From: Ruminococcaceae bacterium UBA1741
Lineage (GTDB): Bacteria > Bacillota > Clostridia > Oscillospirales > Acutalibacteraceae
Length of the DNA: 49,464 nt
Assembly: GCA_002315685.1 (NCBI GenBank)
Contig: DCHX01000024.1
Coordinates: 1-49,464, forward strand
Reading direction: 5' to 3'
Positions within the stretch are counted from its first letter, which is position 1; each line of letters opens with the position of its first letter. This document shows, piece after piece, positions 14,213 to 22,448 of this stretch. The notes under the pieces are model-generated. The model ran no database searches. It was not told where the DNA came from and worked only from the letters and a program-made list of their open reading frames with translations. Position numbers and translations under genes: made by a program.

Positions 14213-15847
14213 ATGCCTATTACTGAAATTCTTGAAAAGAATGCTTCTTTGTATCCGGATGATGTTGCTCTTGTAGAAATAAATCCTCAAACGAATGAGC
14301 ATAAAAATGTTACTTGGCGTGAGTATTCGCTTATTGAAACAAGTAACTATGATTCTTTCAGAAGTGAAATCACTTGGAAAGAGTTTAACGAAAAATCCAA
14401 CCGAATTGCTAATCTTTTAATTGAACGCGGAATAAAAAAAGGCGATAAGGTTGCTATTCTTCTTATGAACTGTCTTGAATGGTTGCCTATTTATTTCGGT
14501 ATTCTTAAAACCGGTGCCCTTGCCGTTCCGCTTAATTACAGATATACTGCCGAAGAAATTAAGTATTGCTTAAATAAAGCCGACTGTACAGCACTTTTAT
14601 TCGGTCCTGAATTTATAGGTCGTATTGAAGATATTTCCGACCAAATTGATTTTATTAAGCTTAACTTGTTTGTCGGAGAACAATGCCCTGCATTTGCGGA
14701 AAACTATAATGATTTAGTGGCATCTTGCAGTACAACGGCTCCCGATATTAAGCTTACCGACGATGACGAAGCGGTTATCTATTTTTCTTCGGGCACAACG
14801 GGTTTTCCAAAGGCTATTATTCACGCGCACAGAAGTCTTATACATTCTTGCAATGTTGAGCAAAACCACCACGGTCAAACAAAGGATGATGTTTTTCTTT
14901 GTATTCCTCCCCTTTACCATACCGGCGCTAAAATGCACTGGTTCGGAAGCTTCCTTGTAGGTGCAAAATCGGTGCTTCTTAAAGGTGTAAAGCCCGAATG
15001 GATTATCAGGACCGTTTCGGAAGAAAAATGTTCCATTGTTTGGTTATTGGTTCCGTGGGCGCAGGATATTCTTGATGCTATTGAACGCGGCGAAATAAAT
15101 TTAAGCGAATATGAATTATCACAATGGCGACTAATGCACATAGGCGCTCAACCCGTTCCGCCATCACTGATAAAGCGTTGGAAATCGGTATTCCCCAATC
15201 ACGAGTACGATACAAACTACGGTCTTTCCGAGTCTATCGGACCGGGTTGTGTTCATTTGGGTGTAGAAAACATACATAAGGTCGGTGCTATCGGCAAAGC
15301 CGGTTTCGGTTGGACTACTAAAATAGTCGACGAAAACAAAAACCCCGTAAAACGCGGAGATGTAGGCGAGCTTGCGGTTTTCGGACCCGGTGTTATGCTT
15401 TGTTATTATAAAGATAAAAAATCAACCGACGAAGTATTAAAAGACGGTTGGCTATATACCGGAGATATGGCTATGGAAGACGAGGACGGATTTATCTATC
15501 TTGTTGACCGAAAAAAAGATGTTGTCATTTCGGGCGGTGAAAATATATATCCTGTCGAAATCGAAAACTATATCAGAAAGAACGATAGTGTTAAGGATGT
15601 TGCCGTAATCGGTGTTCCCGATGACCGACTCGGAGAAACTACCGCCGCCGTAATAGAAATAAAAGACGGCTTTAATTTAAGTGAGGATGAAATAAGAGAG
15701 TTTTGTATGGAGCTTCCTAAATATAAGCGTCCGAAGGTTTATATTTTTGATGATATTCCGCGTAATCCTACCGGAAAAATCGAAAAACCGAAGCTCCGTG
15801 AAAAATATTGCGGAAAGAGCTTGGTTGCCAAGCAGATAGAAAAGTAA
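14213..15847 (+). CDS. AMP-forming acyl/aryl-acid CoA ligase
   Basis: A 544-residue member of the ANL superfamily, making acyl-CoA from a carboxylic acid, ATP and CoA. The P-loop YFSSGTTGFPKA, the A5 region YGLSES, the A7 motif LYTGDMA, DRKKDVVISGGENIYPVEIE and the C-terminal catalytic lysine segment NPTGKIEKPKL are all present. The N-terminus contains an insert with two similar TW(R/K)E pieces (NVTWREYS and EITWKEFNEKSN), the first extra to the usual fold. It is the first gene after the T-box and is followed by iorA, iorB and a second ligase. The likely substrates are therefore arylacetic or branched short acids. Its exact acid is unknown, and having two ligases in one operon suggests different specificities. 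Confidence 0.9.
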   Translation: MPITEILEKNASLYPDDVALVEINPQTNEHKNVTWREYSLIETSNYDSFRSEITWKEFNEKSNRIANLLIERGIKKGDKVAILLMNCLEWLPIYFGILKTGALAVPLNYRYTAEEIKYCLNKADCTALLFGPEFIGRIEDISDQIDFIKLNLFVGEQCPAFAENYNDLVASCSTTAPDIKLTDDDEAVIYFSSGTTGFPKAIIHAHRSLIHSCNVEQNHHGQTKDDVFLCIPPLYHTGAKMHWFGSFLVGAKSVLLKGVKPEWIIRTVSEEKCSIVWLLVPWAQDILDAIERGEINLSEYELSQWRLMHIGAQPVPPSLIKRWKSVFPNHEYDTNYGLSESIGPGCVHLGVENIHKVGAIGKAGFGWTTKIVDENKNPVKRGDVGELAVFGPGVMLCYYKDKKSTDEVLKDGWLYTGDMAMEDEDGFIYLVDRKKDVVISGGENIYPVEIENYIRKNDSVKDVAVIGVPDDRLGETTAAVIEIKDGFNLSEDEIREFCMELPKYKRPKVYIFDDIPRNPTGKIEKPKLREKYCGKSLVAKQIEK

Positions 15848-15862
15848 AGAAGGTAAAGTTTT

Positions 15863-17599
15863 ATGAAAAAATTATTGTTAGGTAATGCCGCCGTAGCAAG
15901 AGGCGCTTACGAAGCGGGTGTTAGGGTTGTTTCCTCGTACCCCGGAACTCCGAGTACCGAAATTACCGAAAACATTGTAGCTTATCCCGAAATTTATGCC
16001 GAATGGGCTCCTAATGAAAAGGTAGCCGCCGAGGTTGCTATCGGTGCTTCTATTGCGGGTGCCCGCAGTATGTCTTGTATGAAGCATGTAGGTCTTAATG
16101 TTATGGCTGACCCCGTCTTTACCGTTTCATATACTGGTGTTAATGCAGGTCTTGTATTTTGTGTTGCCGATGACCCGGGTATGCACTCATCTCAAAACGA
16201 GCAAGATTCAAGACATTATGCTATTGCCGCTAAAATTCCTATGCTTGAACCTTCGGATTCTTCGGAATGTAAAGAGTTTACAAAGCTTGCTTACGAAATA
16301 AGCGAAAGGTTTGACACCCCCGTATTTATCAGGCTTTCAACCCGTATTTCCCACTCGCAAAGTTTAGTTGAGCTTTGCGACCGTGAAAACGATGAATTAA
16401 AGCCTTACGAAAAGAATGCTCCGAAATATGTTATGATGCCGGGCAACGCTATTAAGCGCCATATTGATGTTGAAAAGCGTATGCTTGACCTTAAAGATTT
16501 TTCCGATAATTCTTCTCTTAATAATGTTGAAATCAACGACAATACCAAAATCGGTATTATATGTGCCGGTACTACATATCTTTACTCTCATGAAGCTTTG
16601 GGAGATAAGGTAAGCTACCTTAAAATCGGTATGATAAATCCGTTGCCCGAAAAGGTAATTCTTGATTTTTGCAAAAGATTTGAAAAAATTTATGTAGTAG
16701 AAGAGCTTGACCCTATTATCGAAAATGCCTGCAAAGCACTCGGTATCGATGTTATCGGTAAGGACGCTTTCACACTGCTTGGCGAATACACTCCTTCTAT
16801 GATTAAAAGTGTTGTATTGGGCGAAAAGGCAAACGAATCTTCGGCTCTTTCCGAAAATCTCCCTGCCCGTCCTCCCGTTATGTGTGCCGGTTGTCCTCAC
16901 AGAGGAACATTCTATGTTCTTAAAAAGTTAGGTCTTACCGTTTCGGGCGATATAGGTTGCTACACCTTGGGTGCCGTACCTCCGCTTGCAAGTATTGATA
17001 CTACCGTTTGTATGGGTGCTTCGGTAAGTGTTGCTCACGGTATGGGCAAAGCGAGAGGTAATGAATTTACAAAGAAGCTTGTTTCGGTTATCGGCGATTC
17101 AACCTTTATGCACTCGGGAATTACCGGTCTTTCCGATATTGTTTATAACAAGGGAATTAACACGGTTATTATTCTTGATAACTCTATTACCGGTATGACG
17201 GGACATCAGGATAATCCGACTACGGGATATACCATTAGAGGCGAAGAAACCAAACAGGTAAACCTTATTATGCTTGCAAAGGCGCTCGGTATTGAAAATG
17301 TTGTTGTTGCCGACCCGTTTGATGTTAAAGAATTTGAAAGGGTTGTAAAGGAAGAAACCGAAAGAGAAGAGCCTTCGGTTATTATTGCACAGCGTCCTTG
17401 CGCTCTGCTAAAAAGGGTTAAATACAGCGGTCATTGTGTTATCGGCGACAACTGTAAAAACTGCAAGATGTGTATGAAGCTCGGTTGCCCTGCAATATCC
17501 ATTAAGGATAATAAGGTTGTAATTGACAATACACAATGTAACGGATGCGGACTTTGTATAAATGTTTGTCCTTTCCAAGCAATTAAAAAGGAGGACTGA
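15863..17599 (+). CDS. iorA: Indolepyruvate:ferredoxin oxidoreductase alpha subunit
   Basis: Large subunit of the enzyme that interconverts arylpyruvates with arylacetyl-CoA and CO2, using thiamine diphosphate and ferredoxin. The N-terminal pyruvate-oxidoreductase-like domain includes SSYPGTPSTEITE. The TPP-binding part has CPHRGTFYVLKKL, GDIGCYTLG, and GDSTFMHSGITGL with ILDNSITGMTG. The C-terminus carries two 4Fe-4S sites (CKNCKMCMKLGCP and CNGCGLCINVCP). All 578 residues appear intact. GAAGG is nine bases before ATG, and iorB follows within five bases. In archaea and some anaerobic bacteria the enzyme runs in either direction. The tyrosine T-box and the ATP-consuming ligases here favour reductive carboxylation to arylpyruvates. 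Confidence 0.97.
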   Translation: MKKLLLGNAAVARGAYEAGVRVVSSYPGTPSTEITENIVAYPEIYAEWAPNEKVAAEVAIGASIAGARSMSCMKHVGLNVMADPVFTVSYTGVNAGLVFCVADDPGMHSSQNEQDSRHYAIAAKIPMLEPSDSSECKEFTKLAYEISERFDTPVFIRLSTRISHSQSLVELCDRENDELKPYEKNAPKYVMMPGNAIKRHIDVEKRMLDLKDFSDNSSLNNVEINDNTKIGIICAGTTYLYSHEALGDKVSYLKIGMINPLPEKVILDFCKRFEKIYVVEELDPIIENACKALGIDVIGKDAFTLLGEYTPSMIKSVVLGEKANESSALSENLPARPPVMCAGCPHRGTFYVLKKLGLTVSGDIGCYTLGAVPPLASIDTTVCMGASVSVAHGMGKARGNEFTKKLVSVIGDSTFMHSGITGLSDIVYNKGINTVIILDNSITGMTGHQDNPTTGYTIRGEETKQVNLIMLAKALGIENVVVADPFDVKEFERVVKEETEREEPSVIIAQRPCALLKRVKYSGHCVIGDNCKNCKMCMKLGCPAISIKDNKVVIDNTQCNGCGLCINVCPFQAIKKED

Positions 17600-17603
17600 T
17601 AAT

Positions 17604-18170
17604 ATGACTAAAAGTATTATGATAGTAGGCGTCGGCGGTCAAGGTACCTTGCTCGCAAGCCGAATTTTGGGAAACACGGTTATTCGTGAGGGATATGATG
17701 TTAAGGTGTCCGAGGTTCACGGTATGAGCCAAAGAGGCGGTAGTGTTGTAACTTATGTTAAGTACGGCGAAAAGGTTTATTCCCCTTGCATTGATAAGGG
17801 CGAGGCCGACCTTATTTTAGCCTTTGAGATTTTAGAGGCTGCCCGTGCGTTGCCTTTTCTTAAAAAGGACGGCACAATGATTGCAAATACCCAGCAAATC
17901 AATCCTATGCCCGTAATTACGGGTGCTGCCGAATATCCGAGCGATCTCCAATCGAAAATTGCCGAAAAAGCAAAGCTTGTTAAGCTTGATGCACTTTCTC
18001 TTGCTCAGGAATTAGGCAATATTAAAACGGTTAATGTTATTTTAATCGGTGTTCTTGCTAAAAACAGCGAAATCGAATACGAAAAATGGATTCAAAGCAT
18101 TAAGGAAACCGTCCCCGAAAAATTCCTTAATGTAAACCTTAAAGCATTCGATATCGGATATAATTTATAA
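17604..18170 (+). CDS. iorB: Indolepyruvate:ferredoxin oxidoreductase beta subunit
   Basis: Gamma-type catalytic subunit partner of IorA, 188 residues, normal for the family. The N-terminal GVGGQGTLLASRILG is the hallmark of 2-oxoacid:ferredoxin oxidoreductase gamma domains, followed by VSEVHGMSQRGGSVVTYVKYG. ATG 17604 has AAAGGAGG nine bases upstream, overlapping the end of iorA. The longer frame starting at 17562 runs inside iorA and is rejected. It acts with IorA as a cytosolic heterodimer or heterotetramer. Confidence 0.96.
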   Translation: MTKSIMIVGVGGQGTLLASRILGNTVIREGYDVKVSEVHGMSQRGGSVVTYVKYGEKVYSPCIDKGEADLILAFEILEAARALPFLKKDGTMIANTQQINPMPVITGAAEYPSDLQSKIAEKAKLVKLDALSLAQELGNIKTVNVILIGVLAKNSEIEYEKWIQSIKETVPEKFLNVNLKAFDIGYNL

Positions 18171-18180
18171 GGATAATTTT

Positions 18181-19479
18181 ATGTGGAATAAAGAAATTGA
18201 GACTATGCCCCGCGAGCAAATAAAGGCTTTGCAGAGTGAGCGTCTTGTAAAACAAGTTAAAAGAATGTACGAAAATGTACCTGCTTTTAAGGCTCGTATG
18301 GACGAAAAAAATCTAAAACCGTCCGATATTCACGGTATTGAAGATTTATCCAAACTGCCTTTTTCTTATAAAAGTGATTTAAGAGATAACTACCCTTACG
18401 GACTTTTTGCCGTGCCTATGAAGGATATTGTTCGTGTTCACGCATCTTCGGGCACTACGGGAAAACAGATAGTTGTCGGCTATACCGAAAACGACCTTGA
18501 AGTATGGGCTGATGCTATTGCCCGTATGCTTACCGAAATCGGTGTTGATGCAAATTCTTTCATTCAGGTTTCATTTGGCTACGGTTTGTTCACGGGCGGT
18601 CTCGGTGCTCACTACGGTGCTCAAAAGGTTGGTGCTACGGTTATTCCTATGTCAACGGGAAATACTGCTCGCCAAATCCAAACTATGATAGATTTCGGCA
18701 CGACCGTTTTGTTCTCTACCCCCTCTTATGCAATGTATTTAGCCGAAGAAATCGAGGCTATGGGCGTTAAAGACCAATTAAAATTAAAGGTTGGTATCTT
18801 CGGCGCTGAGCCTTGGACTGAGGATATGAGAAAAACATTGGAGGATAAGCTCGGCATTAAGGCTTATGACATTTACGGACTTTCCGAAATAATGGGACCC
18901 GGTGTTGCCTGTGAATGTACTGCCCAAGCGGGTATGCATGTTTGGGAGGACCTATTTATCCCCGAAATCATCGACCCTGAAACCGAAGAGGTTTTACCGG
19001 CAGGTAAGTCGGGTGAGCTTGTTTTCACCACACTTGCAAAAGAGGGCTTTCCGCTTATCAGATACAGAACAAAGGATATTTGCTCGATAAATCTTGAACC
19101 CTGCAAATGCGGTAGAACTCATCTTCGAATCAACAAGCCGTCAGGCAGAAGTGATGATATGTTGATAATAAGAGGCGTTAATGTGTTCCCTTCTCAAATT
19201 GAAGAGGTACTGCTCAAAGTTTCAAACAACGCCATTACGCCGAACTATCAAATTATTGTTGACCGTGTTAATAACACAGATACTTTGGATGTTAATGTTG
19301 AAATGAGTGAGTCTATGTTTGCTGACGAGGTTCGTTCTATTGAACGCACCGAAAAGCAAATAACCGAAATGCTACGCTCGACTCTCGGAATCGGTGCTAA
19401 GGTGCACCTTGTTAATCCGAAATCAATTGAGAGAAGCGAAGGAAAAGCAAAAAGAGTTATTGATAACCGCAAACTTTGA
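18181..19479 (+). CDS. paaK: Phenylacetate-CoA ligase
   Basis: AMP-forming aryl-acid CoA ligase of the PaaK family (432 residues, normal length). VHASSGTTGKQIVVGYT is the ATP-binding loop; GLFTGGLGAHYGA, FGAEPWTEDMR, DIYGLSEIMGPGVA and the C-terminal GRSDDMLIIRGVNVFPSQIEEVL are family features. It would activate phenylacetate or 4-hydroxyphenylacetate, the acids whose CoA esters are IorAB substrates. AAGGA lies seven bases before ATG, ten bases after iorB. PaaK next to IorAB is frequent in anaerobes. The T-box points to use in tyrosine or phenylalanine synthesis from aryl acids. Confidence 0.94.
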   Translation: MWNKEIETMPREQIKALQSERLVKQVKRMYENVPAFKARMDEKNLKPSDIHGIEDLSKLPFSYKSDLRDNYPYGLFAVPMKDIVRVHASSGTTGKQIVVGYTENDLEVWADAIARMLTEIGVDANSFIQVSFGYGLFTGGLGAHYGAQKVGATVIPMSTGNTARQIQTMIDFGTTVLFSTPSYAMYLAEEIEAMGVKDQLKLKVGIFGAEPWTEDMRKTLEDKLGIKAYDIYGLSEIMGPGVACECTAQAGMHVWEDLFIPEIIDPETEEVLPAGKSGELVFTTLAKEGFPLIRYRTKDICSINLEPCKCGRTHLRINKPSGRSDDMLIIRGVNVFPSQIEEVLLKVSNNAITPNYQIIVDRVNNTDTLDVNVEMSESMFADEVRSIERTEKQITEMLRSTLGIGAKVHLVNPKSIERSEGKAKRVIDNRKL

Positions 19480-19493
19480 TTGGAGGTATTACC

Positions 19494-19919
19494 TTGAACA
19501 TTAGACAGCTTTCAATTTTTCTTGAAAATAAAGTCGGCAGAGCTTCCGCCGTTATTGATGCTTTATCAGAAAGTAACATCAACATAAGCGCATTATCTAT
19601 TGCCGATACCGCCGAATACGGAATTATGAGAATTATTGCCGATAATCCTCAAAAAGCAAAGGATGTTTTAACCGATACCGGCGTTATGGTTAAGATTACA
19701 AATGTGCTTGCAATACCTATGGGACATAAGCCCGGCGAGCTTTCAAGACTTTTGAAAATATTAACCGATTCTGATATTTCTATTGAGTATATGTACGCAT
19801 TTGTGAATGAACATAACGGCGGTGCAGTGCTTATTACAAAAACAAACAATCCCGAGGGTGCTATCGAAGCACTTGGCAAAAACAAAATCACACCCTTAAC
19901 CGAAAACGAATTATTTTAA
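19494..19919 (+). CDS. Double ACT-domain protein
   Basis: A 141-residue protein of two ACT units (about 1-68 and 70-138): LSIFLENKVGRASAVIDALSE and then LAIPMGHKPGELSRLLKILTD, each with the amino-acid-binding glycine turn. ACT domains bind amino acids and regulate partner enzymes. Position at the end of the ligase-Ior operon suggests it senses an aromatic amino acid and controls one of the operon's enzymes. That is inference. The start is TTG 19494, seven bases after GGAGG (19482-19486). The longer frame overlaps paaK and begins at a TTG without a ribosome site. A terminator follows within ten bases. Confidence 0.88.
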   Translation: MNIRQLSIFLENKVGRASAVIDALSESNINISALSIADTAEYGIMRIIADNPQKAKDVLTDTGVMVKITNVLAIPMGHKPGELSRLLKILTDSDISIEYMYAFVNEHNGGAVLITKTNNPEGAIEALGKNKITPLTENELF

Positions 19920-19926
19920 CAATAGC

Positions 19927-19956
19927 AAAACCGGCTGTTCGACAGCCGGTTTTTTA
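19927..19956. terminator. Bidirectional rho-independent terminator
   Basis: AAAACCGGCTGT and ACAGCCGGTTTT (19927-19938 and 19942-19953) form a 12-pair stem with a three-base loop, then more T residues. It ends the T-box operon, and on the other strand the phosphatidyltransferase gene. Confidence 0.93.
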
Positions 19957-19963
19957 TTCTTTA

Positions 19964-20485
19964 TTATTCGGTTTTTTTCAAGAAATAAATCAATTCCTGC
20001 GAGGAACCGCAAAATGCCGTTAAGCAAACCAAAATGCTGTAAATATTAAATGGTATAATCGGCAACAAAGAAATCATATACGGTACCGCAAAAACTCCGC
20101 CACCCGTAATCTTATTGATTATCGTGTGCATTGAAGCAAATTTTCTAAACTTAAACGCCGAAACAAGATAAGCACAAATTCTAATAAACAGAATAAAGAA
20201 AATCATTGCCCAAACAACAGGATAGAGTTTTTTCAGCAATTCGGGGACAAGCTTTATCATCATAACGGTATAAAACGATAAATCCGCCACACTGTCAAGC
20301 TTTGACCCAAAGGTGCTTGTAATATTAAGTTTTCGTGCAATAAAACCGTCAATAGCATCGCTGAATCCGCAAATGGAATACACAATAAAAAATGTAACAG
20401 TCATCGGTTTAATAAATATTAGTGCGGCTGCACCGACAATTCTAATGCTTGTAATTAGGTTAGCTATATGTTTTTTAATACTCAC
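19964..20485 (-). CDS. CDP-alcohol phosphatidyltransferase
   Basis: Integral membrane phospholipid synthase of 173 residues. The defining motif D-X2-DG-X2-AR-X8-G-X3-D-X3-D is complete in DAIDGFIARKLNITSTFG followed by SKLDSVAD, which binds the metal and CDP-diacylglycerol. About five hydrophobic helices follow. It could be a PgsA-like phosphatidylglycerophosphate synthase or a related enzyme, but the acceptor alcohol is not evident. GTG 20485 is six bases after GGAGG and is the only well-supported start. Although on the same strand as the big housekeeping operon, it has a 62-base gap and its own promoter. Confidence 0.9.
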   Translation of the reverse strand: MSIKKHIANLITSIRIVGAAALIFIKPMTVTFFIVYSICGFSDAIDGFIARKLNITSTFGSKLDSVADLSFYTVMMIKLVPELLKKLYPVVWAMIFFILFIRICAYLVSAFKFRKFASMHTIINKITGGGVFAVPYMISLLPIIPFNIYSILVCLTAFCGSSQELIYFLKKTE

Positions 20486-20510
20486 TTTTTGCCTCCAAAA
20501 CCATATAAGT

Positions 20511-20538
20511 ATTATATTACCATATTTAATAAAATCAA
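20511..20538 (-). promoter_or_regulatory. Promoter of the phosphatidyltransferase gene
   Basis: On the minus strand TTGATT (20538-20533) and TATAAT (20516-20511) with a 16-base spacer, just after the ttcA-like stop. Confidence 0.6.
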
Positions 20539-20547
20539 TACAATTTT

Positions 20548-21381
20548 TTAATATCTTTCTAAAAACGAGTGTACTTCCCCGCTATCGCTTTCACGCCAGC
20601 CCGGTATCGTAGCCATATTGACATTGTGAAGACTTCTGAAAATATTATCATCAGCCACGGGGTTAAATTTCCTTATATTTTTAATAAGTTCTTTGGTTTC
20701 CTTTCGCTTTGAAAGGGATTCGTCGAACGCACTGTCAGCGGTAAACCTACAAGCGCATTGAAGAAATTTAAGTTCGTTATAGTTGCACCAAGAAATTATA
20801 TCCCGTTCTTTAACACAATAAAGCGGTCTTATAAGCTCCATCCCCTCAAAATTCGTACTGTGGAGTTTAGGCAACATTGTTTTTATTTCCGAAGAATACA
20901 TCATACTCATAAGTGCGGTTTCGATAACATCATCAAAATGATGACCGAGTGCTATCTTGTTGCAACCAAGTGCTTTTGCTCTTGCGTACAAGGCTCCTCG
21001 CCTCATTCGAGCACAAAGATAACAAGGAGACCCCCCTGCATTATATGCAACATCAAAAATATCGCTATTGAATACATCAATATCAATATTAAGTATTTTT
21101 GCATTTTTTTCGAGAAGCTCACGGTTTTCCTTTACATATCCGGGGTCCATAACAATATATTTTGCGGTGAAATTTACCTCACTGTGCTTTTGAAGCTGCT
21201 CTATACATTTAGCGAGTAGCATAGAATCTTTACCGCCCGAAATACAAACCGCAATACAGTCATTCTCTTTAATAAGCTCATATTCCTTAACGGCACGAAT
21301 AAAGTTATTCCATATAGTTTTTCTATACTTCTTTATTATGCTACGCTCTATCAGTAAATATTTATCAAGTTCTCTTTTCAT
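20548..21381 (-). CDS. TtcA-like tRNA thiolation ATP pyrophosphatase
   Basis: PP-loop protein of 277 residues. SGGKDSMLLAKC is the ATP pyrophosphatase loop, and CYLCARMRRGAL carries the CX2C pair that in TtcA helps hold an iron-sulfur cluster. GHHFDDVIETALMSM is the second adenylation motif, and CACRF provides further cysteines. TtcA places sulfur on cytidine 32 of tRNA. Related proteins in Firmicutes may modify other positions, so only the subfamily is named. Its ATG overlaps the nadE stop by four bases (ATGA), so the two are translationally coupled at the end of the long operon. Confidence 0.88.
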   Translation of the reverse strand: MKRELDKYLLIERSIIKKYRKTIWNNFIRAVKEYELIKENDCIAVCISGGKDSMLLAKCIEQLQKHSEVNFTAKYIVMDPGYVKENRELLEKNAKILNIDIDVFNSDIFDVAYNAGGSPCYLCARMRRGALYARAKALGCNKIALGHHFDDVIETALMSMMYSSEIKTMLPKLHSTNFEGMELIRPLYCVKERDIISWCNYNELKFLQCACRFTADSAFDESLSKRKETKELIKNIRKFNPVADDNIFRSLHNVNMATIPGWRESDSGEVHSFLERY

Positions 21382-22118
21382 AAATCTTTTTTATCCGGCT
21401 CAAATATAGGCATAAATTTGAGCTTAAATAAATTCCTTTTATGCATACTGTCAATTTTTTCTTTAATATCTAAATCATCAATTTCATTTGTTCTGATATA
21501 TCTATCAAGTACATCATAGGTAAAGCCCAAATTATCCTCATCTGTCTTTCCGCAAAGCCCGTCAATAGGCACCTTATCAACAAGCTCGATAGGTAGTCCT
21601 AAAACTCTGCCGATTTGCCTTACTTCGTTTACTGTAAGGAATGAAAGCGGACTGAAATCCCCTACCGAATCGCCGTAACGGGTAGAATATCCAACCCAGT
21701 CTTCCGACAAATTACAGGTATTTACCACTCTGCCGTTCATACTTTGCGCTACCGCATAAACGGTTGACATACGAATACGGGGAGGTAAATTAGTAATCGA
21801 CTGAGTAGATAGAGAAAGCTCGTTTGAAATAGAGTTTTTAAGTCCGTCTATACCGTCTTTTATATTTATTACATAATGCTTTATACCGAGGTGGTTTACA
21901 AGCATATATGCACAGTCAATATCGGCTTGTTCTCCATAGGGCATCAAAACACCGATTACCCTATCCTTTCCGAGCGCTTCAACACAAAGCGCCGCCGCAA
22001 CAGAGCTGTCCTTACCGCCCGAAATACCGATAACGGCATTACAGTCCTTTCCGTTTTCCGAAAAGAACTGCCTTATCCAATTTACACAATCATTTTTAAC
22101 CTTTAACGCATTAAACAT
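21378..22118 (-). CDS. nadE: Ammonia-dependent NAD+ synthetase
   Basis: Final step of NAD synthesis, amidating deamido-NAD in the cytoplasm. The 246-residue protein is only the synthetase domain, without the glutaminase domain of longer enzymes, so ammonia is the expected nitrogen donor. The PP-loop is SGGKDSSVAAAL (many NadE have a hydrophobic residue at the lysine position). NTCNLSEDWVGYSTRYGDSVGDFSPL and GKTDEDNLGFTYDVLDRYI are typical NadE motifs. nadK lies in the same operon, so NAD and NADP synthesis are linked. Confidence 0.95.
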   Translation of the reverse strand: MFNALKVKNDCVNWIRQFFSENGKDCNAVIGISGGKDSSVAAALCVEALGKDRVIGVLMPYGEQADIDCAYMLVNHLGIKHYVINIKDGIDGLKNSISNELSLSTQSITNLPPRIRMSTVYAVAQSMNGRVVNTCNLSEDWVGYSTRYGDSVGDFSPLSFLTVNEVRQIGRVLGLPIELVDKVPIDGLCGKTDEDNLGFTYDVLDRYIRTNEIDDLDIKEKIDSMHKRNLFKLKFMPIFEPDKKDL

Positions 22119-22127
22119 AACATTACC

Positions 22128-22448
22128 TTATTTTCTGTAATAGGTATAATAAGCGGTGATATTATCATATTCGCCCGTAACGGTATTTTCTCCCTCAACG
22201 GTAACGCCGTCACCGCTCATAAGCAAATAATATTTTGAAGCTTCAACCTTACAGTTAAAAACATCAAATTCACCGCAAATAATCCTAATTTGATTATCAA
22301 TTACGGCTATTCTTCCCGATTTTCCGACTATTAAATGATTTACAGTACCGTCATCATTTACGATACGCTTTGTAACATATTTAAGCTCCCTGCCGTCAAA
22401 TGTTTTAAGCAGGTTGTCATTCTTCGGTTTTTTCTTAAAAATTCCCAT
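22128..22448 (-). CDS. Uncharacterised small protein between tyrS and nadE
   Basis: A 106-residue soluble protein that I do not recognise. It starts with a basic stretch (MGIFKKKPKNDN) and is otherwise rich in beta-type segments: RELKYVTKRIV, HLIVGKSGRIAVI, QIRIICGEFDVF, YLLMSGDGVTVEG and NITAYYTYY. This looks like a small all-beta fold. There is no signal peptide or membrane helix. Its ATG overlaps the tyrS stop (TAATG), and nadE follows after nine bases. It is a genuine member of the operon, but nothing in it suggests a function. Confidence 0.8.
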   Translation of the reverse strand: MGIFKKKPKNDNLLKTFDGRELKYVTKRIVNDDGTVNHLIVGKSGRIAVIDNQIRIICGEFDVFNCKVEASKYYLLMSGDGVTVEGENTVTGEYDNITAYYTYYRK

